Part shown: one piece after another, positions 1-12,564 of the stretch | How positions within the stretch are numbered: position 1 is the stretch's first letter | Layout of the letters: each line of letters opens with the position of its first letter | From: Drosophila miranda | Lineage: Eukaryota; Arthropoda; Insecta; Diptera; Drosophilidae | Reading direction: 5' to 3' | Assembly: GCF_003369915.1 (NCBI RefSeq) | Contig: NC_046676.1 | Location: 18,830,001-18,894,000, forward strand | DNA length: 64,000 nucleotides | Position numbers and translations under genes: made by a program | The notes under the pieces: model-generated | What the model saw: the letters and a program-made list of their open reading frames with translations, nothing else | What the model was told of the DNA's origin: nothing | Database searches by the model: none

Positions 1-1543
1 AACTTTCCAGCCCTTGGCGGGGGCATCAGTAGTGCTGTAGCAGCTAGTAGTAGCAGTCTAGCGGCCAGAGCTGCTCAGTCCCAACATCCGGTGGCAGCTG
101 TCTTCAAGAAGTCGGCGAACGCTGTCTCTGGTGCCAATCGATCTGTTCCGGTCAATAACGGAATGCTTTTGCATGTATCAAATCGTCCATCGGCGACAAA
201 GAAGCCAGCGACTCCGCAATTCGATTTCCCCGCTCTGCCTCCCGGCAAAGGAAAGAAGAACATGCGCAATTTGGAAGAGGATATGCTGCCTAGTACCTCT
301 ACCGTGCCCATGACGAACCTTTCGGCCAAGCATCGCACTCTGGTCGATGACTATGTGTCGGTGGCCAATCCGAACACCTATCACAAGCTCCAAATGGTTC
401 AAAAAGAGGAATCCGAAGCTAAGGCACGAGCGGAGGCAATGAAAAAGAACGCTCCAAAGCTAACATCAGCCGAGTTTCCCACCCTCGGACCATGTGCCAG
501 CATCAGCAGGGCGGCCGCCTCAAGGCCAAGCAACGGATCGGCTGCTTCATTAAATTGGTCCAAACCCACATCGGAGAAAAAACAGCGAGAGCTAGAGAAT
601 CGCAAGGCGAAGGTTGCATCACCACCAGTGCTGCCGATCCCCAAGAGCGTTCCAAAGGCCAGCAACAACAACCAAGAGCAGCAGGCAAACAAAAAGGATA
701 AAAAACCAAAGGATAAGAAGAACAATCAGGAGAACCAACCGAAGGGCGGCCAACCTAAGCAGAAGGAGAAGAATAATAATAGCGAACAAAAGCCAACACC
801 CAATGGCACTGCATCGACTCCGGCGCGTACTCCACCTGGACTCGGTGCTGGACCACCACTCAAGCCGCCGCCTGGATTTATCTCAAATGTTAAAGTTAAC
901 TCGGTGGCCAAGTTACCCAATAACCTGACATTCACCAGTTCGCTGGGCGAGTCCTATGACATTGTACCAATGTCATATTCCTATACCGATCCACCAGATA
1001 CCACAGCCAGGAATCAGGTAAACCCATAAAAATTACACATATAAATGGCTATATCTTCTAATTTTACTTTGCATCTTTAGAATCTGGTCGACAAGTTCAG
1101 AGAGGTACTTAAGACGCCAGAGGCACTGAACGAATTTAGATCGTTGTCGTTCAAGTTTCGGGATGGCTCCTGCAATGGTCAAGCGTACTATGAGCACTGC
1201 CAGTGCGCAATGCTGGATTCATTTCACGCCCTGTTTCCGGAACTCCTCGTGATGCTGCCCGACATAAGCAAGCAACAAGTAACCGCCTTAAATTATGAAA
1301 CCGTCTAACTGGAATGTGATCCTCTATCTTCTCGTACTTTTGCAGGAGCTCTATTTGGTGTACAAGCAGAATTTGAGCCAAATATCACCCGCCCAGCGCA
1401 AATCTCTACCCAGCCTAGAAGTGTGCGCCGTATGCAAGCAAGTCCTTTTGGCTGGCGATATGGGTATCCATCGGAAGGCGCATGAATTATCGCAGAACTT
1501 TCTCAAGCTAGGAAGCACATCCCCGAATCTACAACGTCACTAA
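1..1543 (+). CDS. Znf598: ZNF598 orthologue, C-terminal 470 residues (partial at window start)
   Basis: Three exons, 1-1017, 1081-1278 and 1346-1543, join in one frame with GT..AG introns of 63 and 67 bp and stop at TAA 1541-1543. The window opens inside the coding sequence, so the RING finger and first zinc fingers expected of the family lie upstream. Visible are FPALG/FPTLG-type motifs, a lysine/glutamine-rich segment (near 640-790), proline-rich PPGL/PPGF stretches, and a folded C-terminal module with cysteine pairs (YYEHCQC; CAVCKQVL). This order fits ZNF598, the E3 ligase that ubiquitinates 40S proteins on collided ribosomes and starts ribosome quality control. The identity comes from recognised protein sequence; the function is family knowledge. 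Confidence 0.85.
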
Positions 1544-2157
1544 GAGTAAACAACAGAGGACAACAAAAGCTTTATCCTGTATATTTTTAATGTATATATT
1601 TGAATGGATCATCCACTCGACACGCCCCTGAACATGTTGTATATGAAAATCAAAATTTAAAGATAGTCCTTTTATGATTTGGAACAATAAGTGGACTGTT
1701 TATGTGACGTTGCAAACGTTTCATAAAGCCAAAGTCCTGGCAGTAATTGCGTTTTTAAATTTTAACTAGTGAGCTTGTGTGTCAGAAATACCCGCAACCG
1801 AATACAGTGCAAATCAATAAAGTCGTAATGGTAATCAGCCCACAGAAATTAGTGTGTCAACCAACATAGGGTCGGATCCTAATCAAATGGTAACAAATCG
1901 GTAGGGAAGTTGGCGATAAGCTTATCATTTAATCAATATTTGCCATTTACATTCCTTGCCTTTTCAAAATATTGATAGGATAATGATAGACGTATAATGA
2001 TAGTCAAACATTTCTATTTTATTTTACCCAATTTAGTGATTATATCAAAAGAAGAAGAGTAGGGAAAACCATTTTGAATTTCGATTGTTACCGCGCTACG
2101 ACGCGCTAGACCATTTTCCTTCAACATTCGGCGTACGCGTTAAGCCATTTCAACAAA
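1544..2157. other. Znf598 3' UTR and uri upstream region
   Basis: 614 bp between two same-strand genes. An AATAAA at 1816-1821 is the likely Znf598 poly(A) signal. The remainder is AT-rich up to the uri start codon, and I see no further gene or strong promoter motif. Confidence 0.5.
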
Positions 2158-4441
2158 ATGGAGCGGCGCGAGGATGCACTTCGGCAGGTTTCTGGATATT
2201 TTAATTGTTTTATAGGGAAATAAATTACAAAATTGGTTGGTTTCAGGCCATCGATGATAATGCCAAGGAAACGGATCGTTGGCAGACATACAAAAGCGAT
2301 AATGAGACCGCCATTCGAAATTTGGACCTGTTCGCCAAGAACCTCAGCGTGGAGGTTATGGTGCCCATTGGCAGGAAAGCTCTGATGCCGGGCCAGCTCA
2401 TACACACAAATGAGCTACTGGTGAGCCACAACGAAGGATACTTCTCGGCATGTTCGGCGCATAGGGCTAAGGAAATATGCCAACATCGCCTTCGGCTGGC
2501 GGAGGAACGCTTGAAAAAACTTGAGACCGAAGCTAACCTGTGGCAGTAAGTTGATCCAATAATTGCACTTGGCAGAGCTCAATGCTTACGATCGCATTTC
2601 AGAAACAAATTGAACGCGCCACTTGCGGAGGGCGCTATGGCGGAAGCTGGGCAGGTGGAAATCATTGAAGCCTACGACGAGGAAGCTGAAATCAAATGGA
2701 AGGAGCAACACAAAGAAAATACGCGCAGGATGAAACAAGCGGAGCGCAAGGAACGTGAAGCAGAACTCAATATGTGCGAAGATAAGTTACAAAAATTGGA
2801 GGAACTCGACATAATAGAAGAACTGGGTCTGGACCCTGACAATGTAGATCCCGAGATGCTCGAAGAGGTGCTGGAAAAGATTGGAGACAAACCAGCTGAA
2901 AGGAAAGCTACGGAAGAAAAGCCTATTAATTTAAAACTTACTGAGGAGGAGGAATCCCAAATTCGGAACACAGACCAACAACTGGTGCATCAATTAATGT
3001 CCGGTGAAATAAGGCAAAGTTCGTCGAAAAAACGTGTAGCAAGAGCTCCAAATAAAAGTGATAACGACACCAAGAGTGTGAATAATGGCAAAGATAATGG
3101 CCAAGAAGAGATGCAGATTGTTGATGATAAAGCTAATGTCCAAGAAGAAAGGGCGCAAACTACTACAGAAAATTTATCCTTGTTGCCCAGTGTAGAACGT
3201 GAAGACGAAAGAGAAAGTGTGGAAGATGAACCTGCCGACCAGGAAGAGGATGTGCATACCATTCGAAATCAGATATCACTGTTGCCCAGCGAAGAACGTG
3301 AACCATTCCTGAGGTCCCAGCTGGAGGTTCTAAAGGCGAAAATGCGTAAAATACAAAGAGTTAAATTTATAAGCGAAGAGCTGACTCATTTAATGAATGT
3401 GGTTGTCACGCTGGAAGATGACCTCCAGGAGTTGATGTTTGAGAACGATCTGGTGGAAGCTAGCGACGATGAGGAGGCTTCCATTGAGGAAGCGCCTGAC
3501 GTGGCTCCTAAAGTGGACCCTAAAAAGCGGCGCATTTCCTTTGCTTTGTCAGAGGAGAAGCTTGAATTCCATACCCACGAACCCGTTGCCGAAATGGTGC
3601 CAAAGGCAAAGCAGCGGGCCCGTGAAGTTATAAAGCTGGATGAACCAGCGATTCAGACATTTGCTGCAGTGCATCAAGAGAAAGTAAGAAACAAGAGCTC
3701 GGAGATATTGCAAAAGGTTCAGCAGAACGTTGATTATGTCCAGGAGAATCAGAGTGCCCAAGATTTTGATTTGCTTAACCGAATACTTGAGGAGTCAACT
3801 GGACGCATCAACACATTACACATCAGCTTCAAACATTCCGATGCGGTGCCAGCTGCGATGCCTGAATGCCTCGAAGGAACGCCTGGGACGCCGGCAGATT
3901 TCTACGTGCAGTATGAGAATGCGTTGGCTAAGGCACAGCCCACTTTTCCCATATACGTGAACGGTTTCGAAGGCGAGCACGAACTGAAAGTGCCCATACT
4001 GAATGAAACAGCGCGCGAGGGGGCCTACGAGGATCCTCGAGCTCAGGTAAGGCATATCCATGAGCCAGTTTAGGACAAATCGATAACCACTTTGTTTTGC
4101 AGTTTTCCAAGCCAGATAAGAGTGCTACCGAAGCCGTTGATGAACCGTTATCGAAGTCAATCCTGAGAAACAAGTCTGCTGTTGAGCGCGAGTCCCACAT
4201 AGCCACAAAACAGACGAAGAAGGCAAAGAAGGGCAAAGTCAACAGGCCAAAGAAGGAGCGCACCCTGGACGATGATCTGCGCGACATGAGTGCCTATCAG
4301 AAGGTGATGCACGACCTGGTGGAGACTAAGGAACCAACTGCGCCTGACCCCCTGCCCAAGGAAAATTTCATAGACGCGCATACACCCAAGAAGCGAGTCA
4401 GCCGCTTCAAGGAGCAGCGTTCGTCGCTCCGCAAAACGTAG
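2158..4441 (+). CDS. uri: URI, unconventional prefoldin RPB5 interactor
   Basis: Four exons (2158-2187, 2247-2545, 2603-4046, 4103-4441) give 703 residues. The first exon codes for only ten residues (MERREDALRQ) and follows a good CAAAATG start context. Residues about 1-115 form the alpha-class prefoldin-like region: two helices around a beta hairpin with VMVPIGRKALMPGQL and LLVSHNEGYF. A long acidic/charged middle and a conserved C-terminal stretch with SKSILRNK follow; the protein ends in a basic tail. URI scaffolds the R2TP/prefoldin-like co-chaperone complex, binds the RPB5 subunit of RNA polymerases and acts downstream of TOR in growth control (family knowledge). Its 3' end faces that of Fcp1. 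Confidence 0.9.
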
Positions 4442-4963
4442 CAAAATAGTTGGAGTTTCTTCAATTTACTTTCTATGTATATTTGTTCAAGTTTAATGTG
4501 GTGACACAACGACAAACAATAAACAACTACTGGTGTGGTGTACATAAGTTATTAAATTAAACACTAGACGCTAGCTAGTCCGTTTCAACGGAATTTATTT
4601 TTAAAACATTTACAGTAGATATCAATTTACATTAGATTAGATTTAAGTTGTGAGATGTTTTTGATTACAATTTCAATGCATGACGATGTGGGCGGGGCGG
4701 GGGTCTGGAGTGTGATTGGGGAGAGTACTCAGCGAAAGCTGATCTGTGTGCGATCGCTTAAAAGTATTTAAAGTTAACTACTAATACATACATACAGTAC
4801 AGATCTTATACATAGGTGCCGTACCTAGATACATCTACATCAATATGTAACTGATAACTGTTTCAATTGCTTTATTTTTGTATTTTTTGTAAAGTTGTGT
4901 GGGTTGGGTTCCGCCTTCGAAAGCCTCGCAGACATTCTAAATGTCAAAGTCATCGTCAAATAG
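4442..4963. terminator. Convergent 3' ends of uri and Fcp1
   Basis: 522 bp between the two stop codons. AATAAA at 4518-4523 (plus) suits uri. The reverse complement of AATAAA at 4594-4599 suits Fcp1, giving it a 3' UTR of about 380 nt. The two cleavage sites would lie within roughly 50 bp of each other. Confidence 0.5.
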
Positions 4964-7900
4964 TTAATCTTCTAGCCCCAGAAACTCCCGCTCCAGAGCG
5001 GCTCCCATCATATTCCATTCGCCATCGTCCTCATCCTCTTGATTGTTTTCACTGTTCGAGTCCGAACCAATTTCCAAATCTGACGGCAGCTCCTCCCCTG
5101 AAAGAAGCCAAATTGATGTTTAAGGAATTGGTAAATTATTGGTAAATTTCAGTTATTTGAAAGCCAACCTCGTCGGAATTTAGCGCTTGGAATCTCATCG
5201 TCATCGTCCTCTTCGTCTTCGTTATTGTCATCGCGCTCGCGATCATCCTCCTCAAAGTTAGCTAGAGTCGGCGCTCCCATCATCACATCTCCAGTGCGCA
5301 TAAAGAAATCGTGGGCCCGATTCGAATTCTCGTCCTCACGCTTGCGTTTCAGCAGTTTCTTGTCCATGGGTGGATTTTCTAAGGTTCAATATAATAGTCG
5401 CGAATAAATATAAAAGTTCTGATAGAATATTTTGGAGTGGGGCCTTACCAAAGTTGACGGGTCCTTCGTCACTGGACGAATCAGACTCGAAGAACGTATC
5501 GTAGTCTTTATTCATGTCCGCGATCTCCGCATTTGATAATACCAGCAACGGATTGAGGGTTTCCCGAAAGTTTCCACTCTGCTCCTCCTGTTGCTTGCTG
5601 CTTGACGGGGATATCTCCGATCTCTCGCTGTAGTTGACCACATGTTCGGGACTGTGGCAATGGGCGGGCGGCTGTCGGCCTTTATTGCGCACTTTGCGAT
5701 CCAATGGAAACAGCTTCTCCTCTACAAGGTCCCAACGCTCGGCACAGGTCCACAGCCAATTGGCATTGACCACTCTGATGTTGACCTCCTTCTTGGCGGC
5801 ATTTACCTTGTAGGTGCCGGCATTAACGGCCACCAGATGTGTGCTTTCCTTACTGATGTTCGGCTGCACTTCGGCCCCCAGGCTCTTGGCTATGAAGTAG
5901 GCACGAGATTGCTCCAGTCTCATTTGCGTTGGCACTAAGCCAGAAAACACAAGATTCTTTCCGCGCAGCACTTCACATCGAATTTTAGGCACAATAATCT
6001 TCAAGTCTGGTATCTCCATGGTCTCGTCGTAGATCGCATAGAAGCGGTTGTGTATGTTGCGCAGTATTACCTCCAAATAGAGTAAGTAGTCATCCGGGTC
6101 CTCAATCTCAATTAGCTTTCCTTCGTCGTGGTTGACTTTAACGATAGGACTTGTTGAAGTGGTGGCCGCATCTTCTACGCTAATTTGGTTCTCCTTATCC
6201 GTTAGACTAGTAGACGACTCCACCAGGTCATTCGTTTCGTTCGCTTCGGCTGAAGCCTTTGAGTCAATTTCCGTGTTGCCATCAACTTTAGGCACACTTG
6301 TGCTATCCTTAGAATTTTCAGATACCACATCGTCTACCACTATGTCTTCGCTATCGCTGGCTGGCTTTTGTGGATCAGGCGTGCCAGATGAACTATTATC
6401 TATAAGCGTATCCATTTCCGTATCCGCCTTCCCGTTGAGCTTGTCCGACAACTCCTTTGATTCTGTGATAATTGTGGTGTTGGTAACCTCTGCATCTTTT
6501 GCGTCGCTTTCCTGCTCTACTACGTCAACGGATTCTTCATTTCCATCCTCATCTTTGCTTGTGCTTGATACAGTATTATCGCCTTTATCGGGGTCTTCAG
6601 TTTTTATTTCGCTCTCCACATCTGCTTTATCTTTTTCCTCTTCTTTTTCAGTCATATCTGCAAGAAATAAATCCTATAATGATGTTTGCTGATGATTTGG
6701 ATCCGGAACTAACCTTTGAAGTCGACGCCTTCTCCATCCAACTCGTGCTTGGACAGTCCCGGAGGAGCATTGATGTCGCCGGTGTGCTGGAAGAAATGGT
6801 AAGGCTTGACTTGGATCAAATTGGACGCCATGTTCCAGACATCCTCTCGATCGTCAATGATGCAGACCATCGAATCACCGTTCGGAAATAAAGCCCTGCA
6901 AATTTTCCATTAAATTATTGCGCATAAAACATATTCAGGGGCTTCCACTCACTTTAAGTTGTCCGTCTTGCTGGTGGCATTGAAGCATTCATCGCGGGAC
7001 AGTATGCGGTGCGAGAAAAATTTGCCATCCGGGTCGAGCAGTTGAGCAATCATGTGTGCATAGTTCCGGGCGCCGAATGTGCAGATGTGTAGCTCGTACA
7101 GCTGGGACATGCGCTCCAAGAACTCGGCTGTGCCAGGGCGCAGTCGCGTGTGGTACCAAGGCGACTGCGGGCCATATAGCTGGAAGTGATAGATGCCCTT
7201 GATATTCTCCGGCACGGTGTCGTTGGTGGTATGGATGACCGTCTGGTCGAGATCAACGAGAAGCACCAACTTGCGGTCAGCAAGAAGTCGCCGTGTGTCG
7301 TCATGGCCAAGCTTCTGGGCTAGTTTTTGGGTGACTTTGAGGTCAGGCATGGTGTGCACCATCGGCACCGAGGCCTCAGAGGTTTGGCCCTTTCGGAGAG
7401 GGAAAATTATGAAATTAGTTCGTGTTACTCAACTGGGAATGTTTAAGTTTTGACACTTACATTGTCATCCTTTCGCAAATCGGCTCCGCAGTCCGCGCAC
7501 ATATCCTTGATGACGGTTGTGTGTATGCATTCGGACAACTCCAGAATCGCATCCCTGCAAAAGCAAATAAAAACAAAACCATGCTCAAAATGTGTGTATA
7601 CCCCCATCTGAGCGACGTTGTGCATAATTGCATTCCACCCACAACCCAAACCCCAACCCCACACCAATAAAAACAACAGCAAAGCCCCAACAGAGTTGGG
7701 AAAACTCACCCCTTCACTATTATTTCGCCGTCTTTACGAAGCCGCTTTTTGACAACTCCGGCCCGATTTGATTTGTATTTTTGGACTGTCATGTTGCCGG
7801 CCTTTGACGGCTTGCCGTCGTCCCCAACTTCCTGGTAGAGAAACAGGATTTGTGCGGCCGACACGAATTGCCCTTCGCGTACGCGCCATTTATTGATTCG

Positions 7901-8065
7901 TATGCGTGTCTCTGTATCACTGAGTGCTGCATTTACAACAATGCCGTTCGCGCTTCCGCCGCCGCCGCTGATACCGCCACCGCCGCCTCCATCATCACCA
8001 TCCTTGCTGCTATTGCCTGCAATCCGGCTGGAATGCGCAGTTTCTTCCTGGCCAAGCTTCTCCAT
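4964..8065 (-). CDS. Fcp1: FCP1, RNA polymerase II CTD phosphatase
   Basis: Seven exons on the minus strand (7710-8065, 7461-7554, 6953-7389, 6714-6895, 5449-6657, 5169-5378, 4964-5097) join to 873 residues. Residues 1-150 hold a Gly/Ser tract and a biotinyl/lipoyl-like segment, then CADCGADLR. The FCPH phosphatase domain follows with the catalytic signature DLDQT at 196-200 and the later IIDDRED motif. An acidic Ser/Thr-rich linker leads to a BRCT domain at roughly 580-670. The C-terminus is very acidic with a KKLLKRKRE basic patch, as expected of the TFIIF/RNA polymerase II contact region. The enzyme dephosphorylates Ser2/Ser5 of the polymerase CTD so that the enzyme can be recycled. It is head to head with the PPWD1-type gene. 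Confidence 0.93.
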
Positions 8066-8283
8066 CTTGTATTTACAATGTTTTTATACAAATATAATCA
8101 AGATTGTTCAAATCTCTGTGCCATTCTCTGTGAATACGTCGACATAAATTGACATTCACTGGAAATCAGCTGATCCTAAGTGGCGCTGCATCCCTGGCAT
8201 GCAAACGGCGCTAAAATTATTCACGTTCTCAGAAAACACTGCTTCGGCTTGTGTTTTTGTTTGTTAGGAAAATAGCGTGCAAA
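8066..8283. promoter_or_regulatory. Divergent promoter of Fcp1 and the PPWD1-type gene
   Basis: Only 218 bp separate the two start codons. The stretch holds a CATCCCTGG match (8189-8197) to the Drosophila core-promoter motif 7 consensus (CAKCNCTRNY) and a CAGCTG E-box near 8168. There is no TATA box, as usual for housekeeping promoters. Confidence 0.55.
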
Positions 8284-10769
8284 ATGAGTGAAACAAACTC
8301 TAAGGAGGATCTGAAACGGAGCGCCCCAGCGGAGGAAGATGAACAAAATGCTGAACCTGCAGGAGAAAACGATGCCGATGGTGAAGATTCAACCTGGATT
8401 GGGCCAATGCCTTCGGAACAAAGTGCTGTGCCCGCCAAGAAAAAGAAAGGTAAATAATCAATGTTCTGTCAATTTGTTTGATTGCTTCTCAATGAAATGG
8501 TCATGCTTTGTGCAGTGCTGCCGTATGAACACATCTTCCTGGAGAACCTGCCAAACGCCGAGAGCTATGAACGGAGCTACATGCATAGAGACGTGATCTC
8601 GCATTTGGTGTGCACGAAAACGGATTTTGTGGTTACCGCCAGCTTGGATGGGCACATCAAGTTCTGGAAGAAGGGAGAGCTGGGCATTGAGTTCGTCAAG
8701 CACTTTAGAAGTCATTTGGGTAGGTGGACATGTAGTTTCTTTTGACATTCATATTCACAGCGTACGGATATTTATAGTTCCAATCAAGTCGTTGTCTGCA
8801 AATGCCAGTGGCACATTGCTCTGCTCGGCGGCGACCGATCAAACAGCCAAGGTCTTCGATGTGGTGAACTTTGACATGATAAATATAATACGCCTAGGCT
8901 ACACTCCCCAATGTACCGAGTGGATAAGCGCTCCAGGAGATGCCGTCCAAGGACTGGCCATGTAAGCTGGTTCATTGAGAGCTGAAATGCTCAGTGGAGT
9001 AACTTCAATGATTATCTTATATACAGCACGGATGCGGAAAGCAACTTTATACACATTTACGATGGACAGAGCGGGGGTCAAGTGCTGCACACCTTGGAGA
9101 AGATGCACGCGGCCCCTGTGGTCGCCATGTGCTTCAATGTGGCCATGGAGACGGTTATATCGGTTGATCGTAAAGGTATATTGGAGTACTGGCAAACCCC
9201 AAAGTATGATTACAGATTTCCCCAGCGCCTGGTGAATTTCGACTCCAAACTGGACACAAGCCTCTTTGAGTTTGCCAAACAGAAGACCCAAGTAACTGGC
9301 ATAGCAGCTTCGCCGGACGGCAAGCGTTTCGCCGCCATTTCCACAGATCGCAAGGTTCGCGTATTTCAGTTTAATACGGGAAAGATGATAAGAGTATTTG
9401 ACGAAGCGCTCTCCACGTACACGCAACTACAGCAGACGCCGCACGCATTGCCGAACATGGAGTTTGGTAGAAGGTAAATTATATAATTTTTGATTTAAAA
9501 TTTAACATTAATGGACGTTTTTTTAGAATGGCCGCCGAACGCGACCTGGAGAAGACGGCGCAAAATACCACACTTAACATTCTTTTCGATAGCACTGGCA
9601 ACTTTTTGCTCTATCCAACCATGCTGGGCATAAAAGTGATCAATGTGGTAACAAATCGGTGCGTAACCATTTTGGGCAAGACGGACAACATACGGCCCCT
9701 GCAGGTGGCCTTGTTCCAAGGCAGGGTGAAAAGGCAGAAGGCTGCAATAACGCTCGAACAAGAGGCGAGCGAAAACCCAGCGTTGCACAACTATTTTAAT
9801 GATCCAACAGCTTTTTGCACCGGTTACAAGTTAGTTTTAATGTTCGTCACAGACTGTCCGATTTACTTACACGTGTCTCATTCGTTTGCTAGGAAAAACC
9901 GCTTTTACTTGTACAGTCGAAGGTTGCCCTCGGATCTGCAGGATGTTGACCGTGATATATTCAATGAGAAGCCGTCGAAAGAAGACATTATTGCAATGCC
10001 CGAGGCCACAGGTATTCACATATTTCTCTTCTATTTAGTTAAGTGTTCACTAACAACTTTATTTTTTCCCTAACGCAAACACTTTTTCAAGACGAAGGTT
10101 ATACTTACTCATATGTATGCCCATTCCAGATACATATTCATTCAAACTGCTTAATCATTTTAGTCGTGCAACGTATATATGAGAACGTGGTGCTACACAC
10201 CACCAAAGGGGACGTACATATAAAGCTATTCTTTAAAGAAGTACCGAAGACAATCGAGAATTTCTGCGTTCATGCGAAAAATGGGTAAGATCTAACATAT
10301 ACTCAGTCTTTACTTTCCTTTTACACGGTCTGCATTATCCAGGTATTACAACGGGCATATATTCCATCGTGTTATCAAGGGATTCATGGTCCAAACGGGT
10401 GATCCCACGGGAACTGGAACTGGCGGTAAGTCAATCTGGGGTCACGATTTCAAGGATGAGTTCGTACCTAGTCTGAAGCATGATCGTCCGTATACGGTTA
10501 GTATGGCAAACGCTGGCCCCAATACAAATGGTAGCCAATTCTTTATAACAGTCCTGCCTACTGTAAGTATTTCAATATTTTGCCCGACTAGTTGACACTT
10601 TTTAAACCATAATTTTTTGTAGCCTTGGCTTGACAATAAGCATACTGTTTTTGGTCGGGTGTACCGAGGCATGGAAGTCGTTCTTAATATTTGCAACACA
10701 AAAGCGAATCCCAAAACGGACAAACCCTACGATGATATCAAAATAATATCAATACATTTAAGTAATTAG
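8284..10769 (+). CDS. PPWD1 orthologue: WD40 repeats plus cyclophilin domain
   Basis: Nine exons (8284-8449, 8516-8719, 8778-8961, 9027-9473, 9527-9829, 9893-10011, 10164-10284, 10343-10562, 10623-10769) join to 636 residues, close to the usual PPWD1 length. An acidic N-terminal tail is followed by WD40 repeats ([37 protein letters not shown]). A cyclophilin-type peptidyl-prolyl isomerase domain fills about residues 478-636 ([37 protein letters not shown]). The catalytic Arg in FHRVI, and the FMVQ and [10 protein letters not shown] motifs, are present, so it should be active. PPWD1 is a nuclear spliceosome-associated isomerase. I take this to be the D. melanogaster CG3511 orthologue. The intron 10012-10163 could hold a small alternative exon but none is needed. 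Confidence 0.92.
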
Positions 10770-10783
10770 GCAAATTTTGAAAT

Positions 10784-10789
10784 AATAAA
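10784..10789 (+). terminator. Poly(A) signal of the PPWD1-type gene
   Basis: AATAAA 15 nt after the stop codon, implying a very short 3' UTR. Confidence 0.55.
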
Positions 10790-10805
10790 TGTGTGCTTTT
10801 GTCCC

Positions 10806-11820
10806 TCAAAATATTCTCAAATTCAAACACAAGATTTCTAATTTTCTAATATTCGAATAGCGTTGTAATCCTACATATTCGAAAATCTGTATGCCCCTCT
10901 CACTAAAGATATAATTTTAGTTTGTCTAAAAAGAAGAAGTTATATCTACAATTGGATCCTATTCAACATTTGTTTTTTCAGCTCGTCAGTTAGCAAAGTC
11001 TAGTGTTATGCGCCCAGATACAAATAATGTACTTAATATGTCTGAAGAATATCAAGAATATCTTTATGAATTACGAAATTATAAATTATAAAATTATCGA
11101 AATAGGGTATACAAAGGCCTATACACGCATCTTGTCTTCAAATACCAGCAACATTGCGACTGTTTTTTTGGTTGAGCACGTTTGTTTTAACCTTGTGTTA
11201 TACAAAATACAATAAAAGCAAGGACTAAAAACTAGCCAGTTAACTGGAAAATTGATTAATCAATGGCCTAAAATTACGTGGTCCAAACATAAAGTTTTAG
11301 TTAGCCAGAATTATTCAACGGAATCTTAAAATTGAACAATATGGCTTTCAATCCTTGACGGAGAATAATTAACCTATTATAGGCCAAGGGGGTATTTCAA
11401 TTTTGCACCGAAAATAATGAAAATTGACTAATTTTAGCGCAGTTCAGTTGAAAGATATAGTGTTTTTTTGAAGTTCATACGAAAGATGGCATGGTTCTAC
11501 AAGAAGAATTTACAATCGATAATATTTTCCGCCATTTACCTCAAGTAGTTGGACCATTTAAAGATAGGGGGCTTAAGTGGGCTAAGATCGGTTTTTCATC
11601 ATTACCTGTTGTTGTTGTTTGCCAAAATTGAGGCAAAAACTATCAAAGAAATCGCCGCAGCAGGAAAACAAGTCAAGTATTTACAACAAGCCAGTAAAGT
11701 AGACAATTGATTCATTAACAGGATAAAATTATGTGGGTGTAGCTGATAGTTCTGTCTAGCTAGTAATATTCCACGGAAGATCAAACACGAGGAATATGTA
11801 AAATAGAGCTTGAGTTCGTC
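10806..11820. other. AT-rich spacer with no recognisable gene
   Basis: About 1 kb of AT-rich DNA with stop codons in all frames. It might be decayed repeat, but I recognise no family or terminal repeats. Confidence 0.4.
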
Positions 11821-11826
11821 ATTATA

Positions 11827-11894
11827 TTACGGTATATTTTTACAATGAGATGGTATGTTTCGGTATATTTCTGAGGGTCGGAAAGGCCACACTG
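11827..11894 (+). promoter_or_regulatory. TATA-less core promoter, probably of Start1
   Basis: Two copies of the Drosophila core motif 6 (KTYRGTATWTTT) lie at 11827-11841 and 11858-11871. A near match to motif 1 (GGCCACACTG against YGGTCACACTR) follows at 11885-11894. This order is typical of housekeeping promoters and would start a transcript near 11890, leaving a leader of up to about 670 nt before the Start1 ATG. Confidence 0.55.
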
Positions 11895-12383
11895 ACCAGC
11901 TGTTTTTGCATTGTTTTATTATTCCTTTTGTTCGTAAAAAACTTATAAAAGTAATACAATTAGATAGCTATTGATCCTATTATTATTATTATTACTGACT
12001 CCTGTTGTGGTCATTTTTATACTATAAGAACAAAGTGAAACGAATACTATTAGTTAAGGTAAATAGATTTGTATTCTCTTTTTGTGAATGATGCGGGTCA
12101 GCAGTTATAAAATTGTTTATGGCCGAAGAGAAAATAAAGAAAATGCAAGGTTTCGATTATTGATAATCTATAAACTGCAATGAATACGTATAAGAATAGT
12201 TCTGAGCTCTGCTTCCGATTGCGAGCCTGGTTTGTGGCTCAAGTCTGCTAACGTACATATACATATAAGAACATAGTAAATATATTTATAATTCGGTATA
12301 AGCCATATTATGTGGAGACTAATTCAATTCTTATCGGCGTAAACCTAATTGACTATTCATTTGCCTTTGAGTTAGTCATACAT

Positions 12384-12424
12384 GAGCTCCTCTATAGGGG
12401 AGCTCCTTAGCTCTTTAGAGCTAA
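12384..12424. repeat. Two adjacent palindromes in the probable Start1 leader
   Basis: A 22 bp near-palindrome (12384-12405, GAGCTCCTC/GGGGAGCTC arms around TATA) is followed one base later by an 18 bp palindrome (12407-12424, TTAGCTCT/AGAGCTAA arms around TT). In RNA these would form two consecutive hairpins. Confidence 0.7.
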
Positions 12425-12564
12425 CCTCCTCTCCCTTTGTTCTGATTTCTTACTATCAATCAAAGATAAACACAATGTAGGAGTTTTTAATTGATAACCA
12501 ATATTCTGGTGTCGTTTTAGCGGATAATAAAATGAGCTAAGTTTAGTGAAAAACAACAACTGCC

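Noticed and set aside
6132-6692. 186-codon plus-strand ORF opposite Fcp1
   Set aside because: Antisense shadow of the acidic Fcp1 linker; Ser/Val/Leu-rich composition results from the complementary codons.
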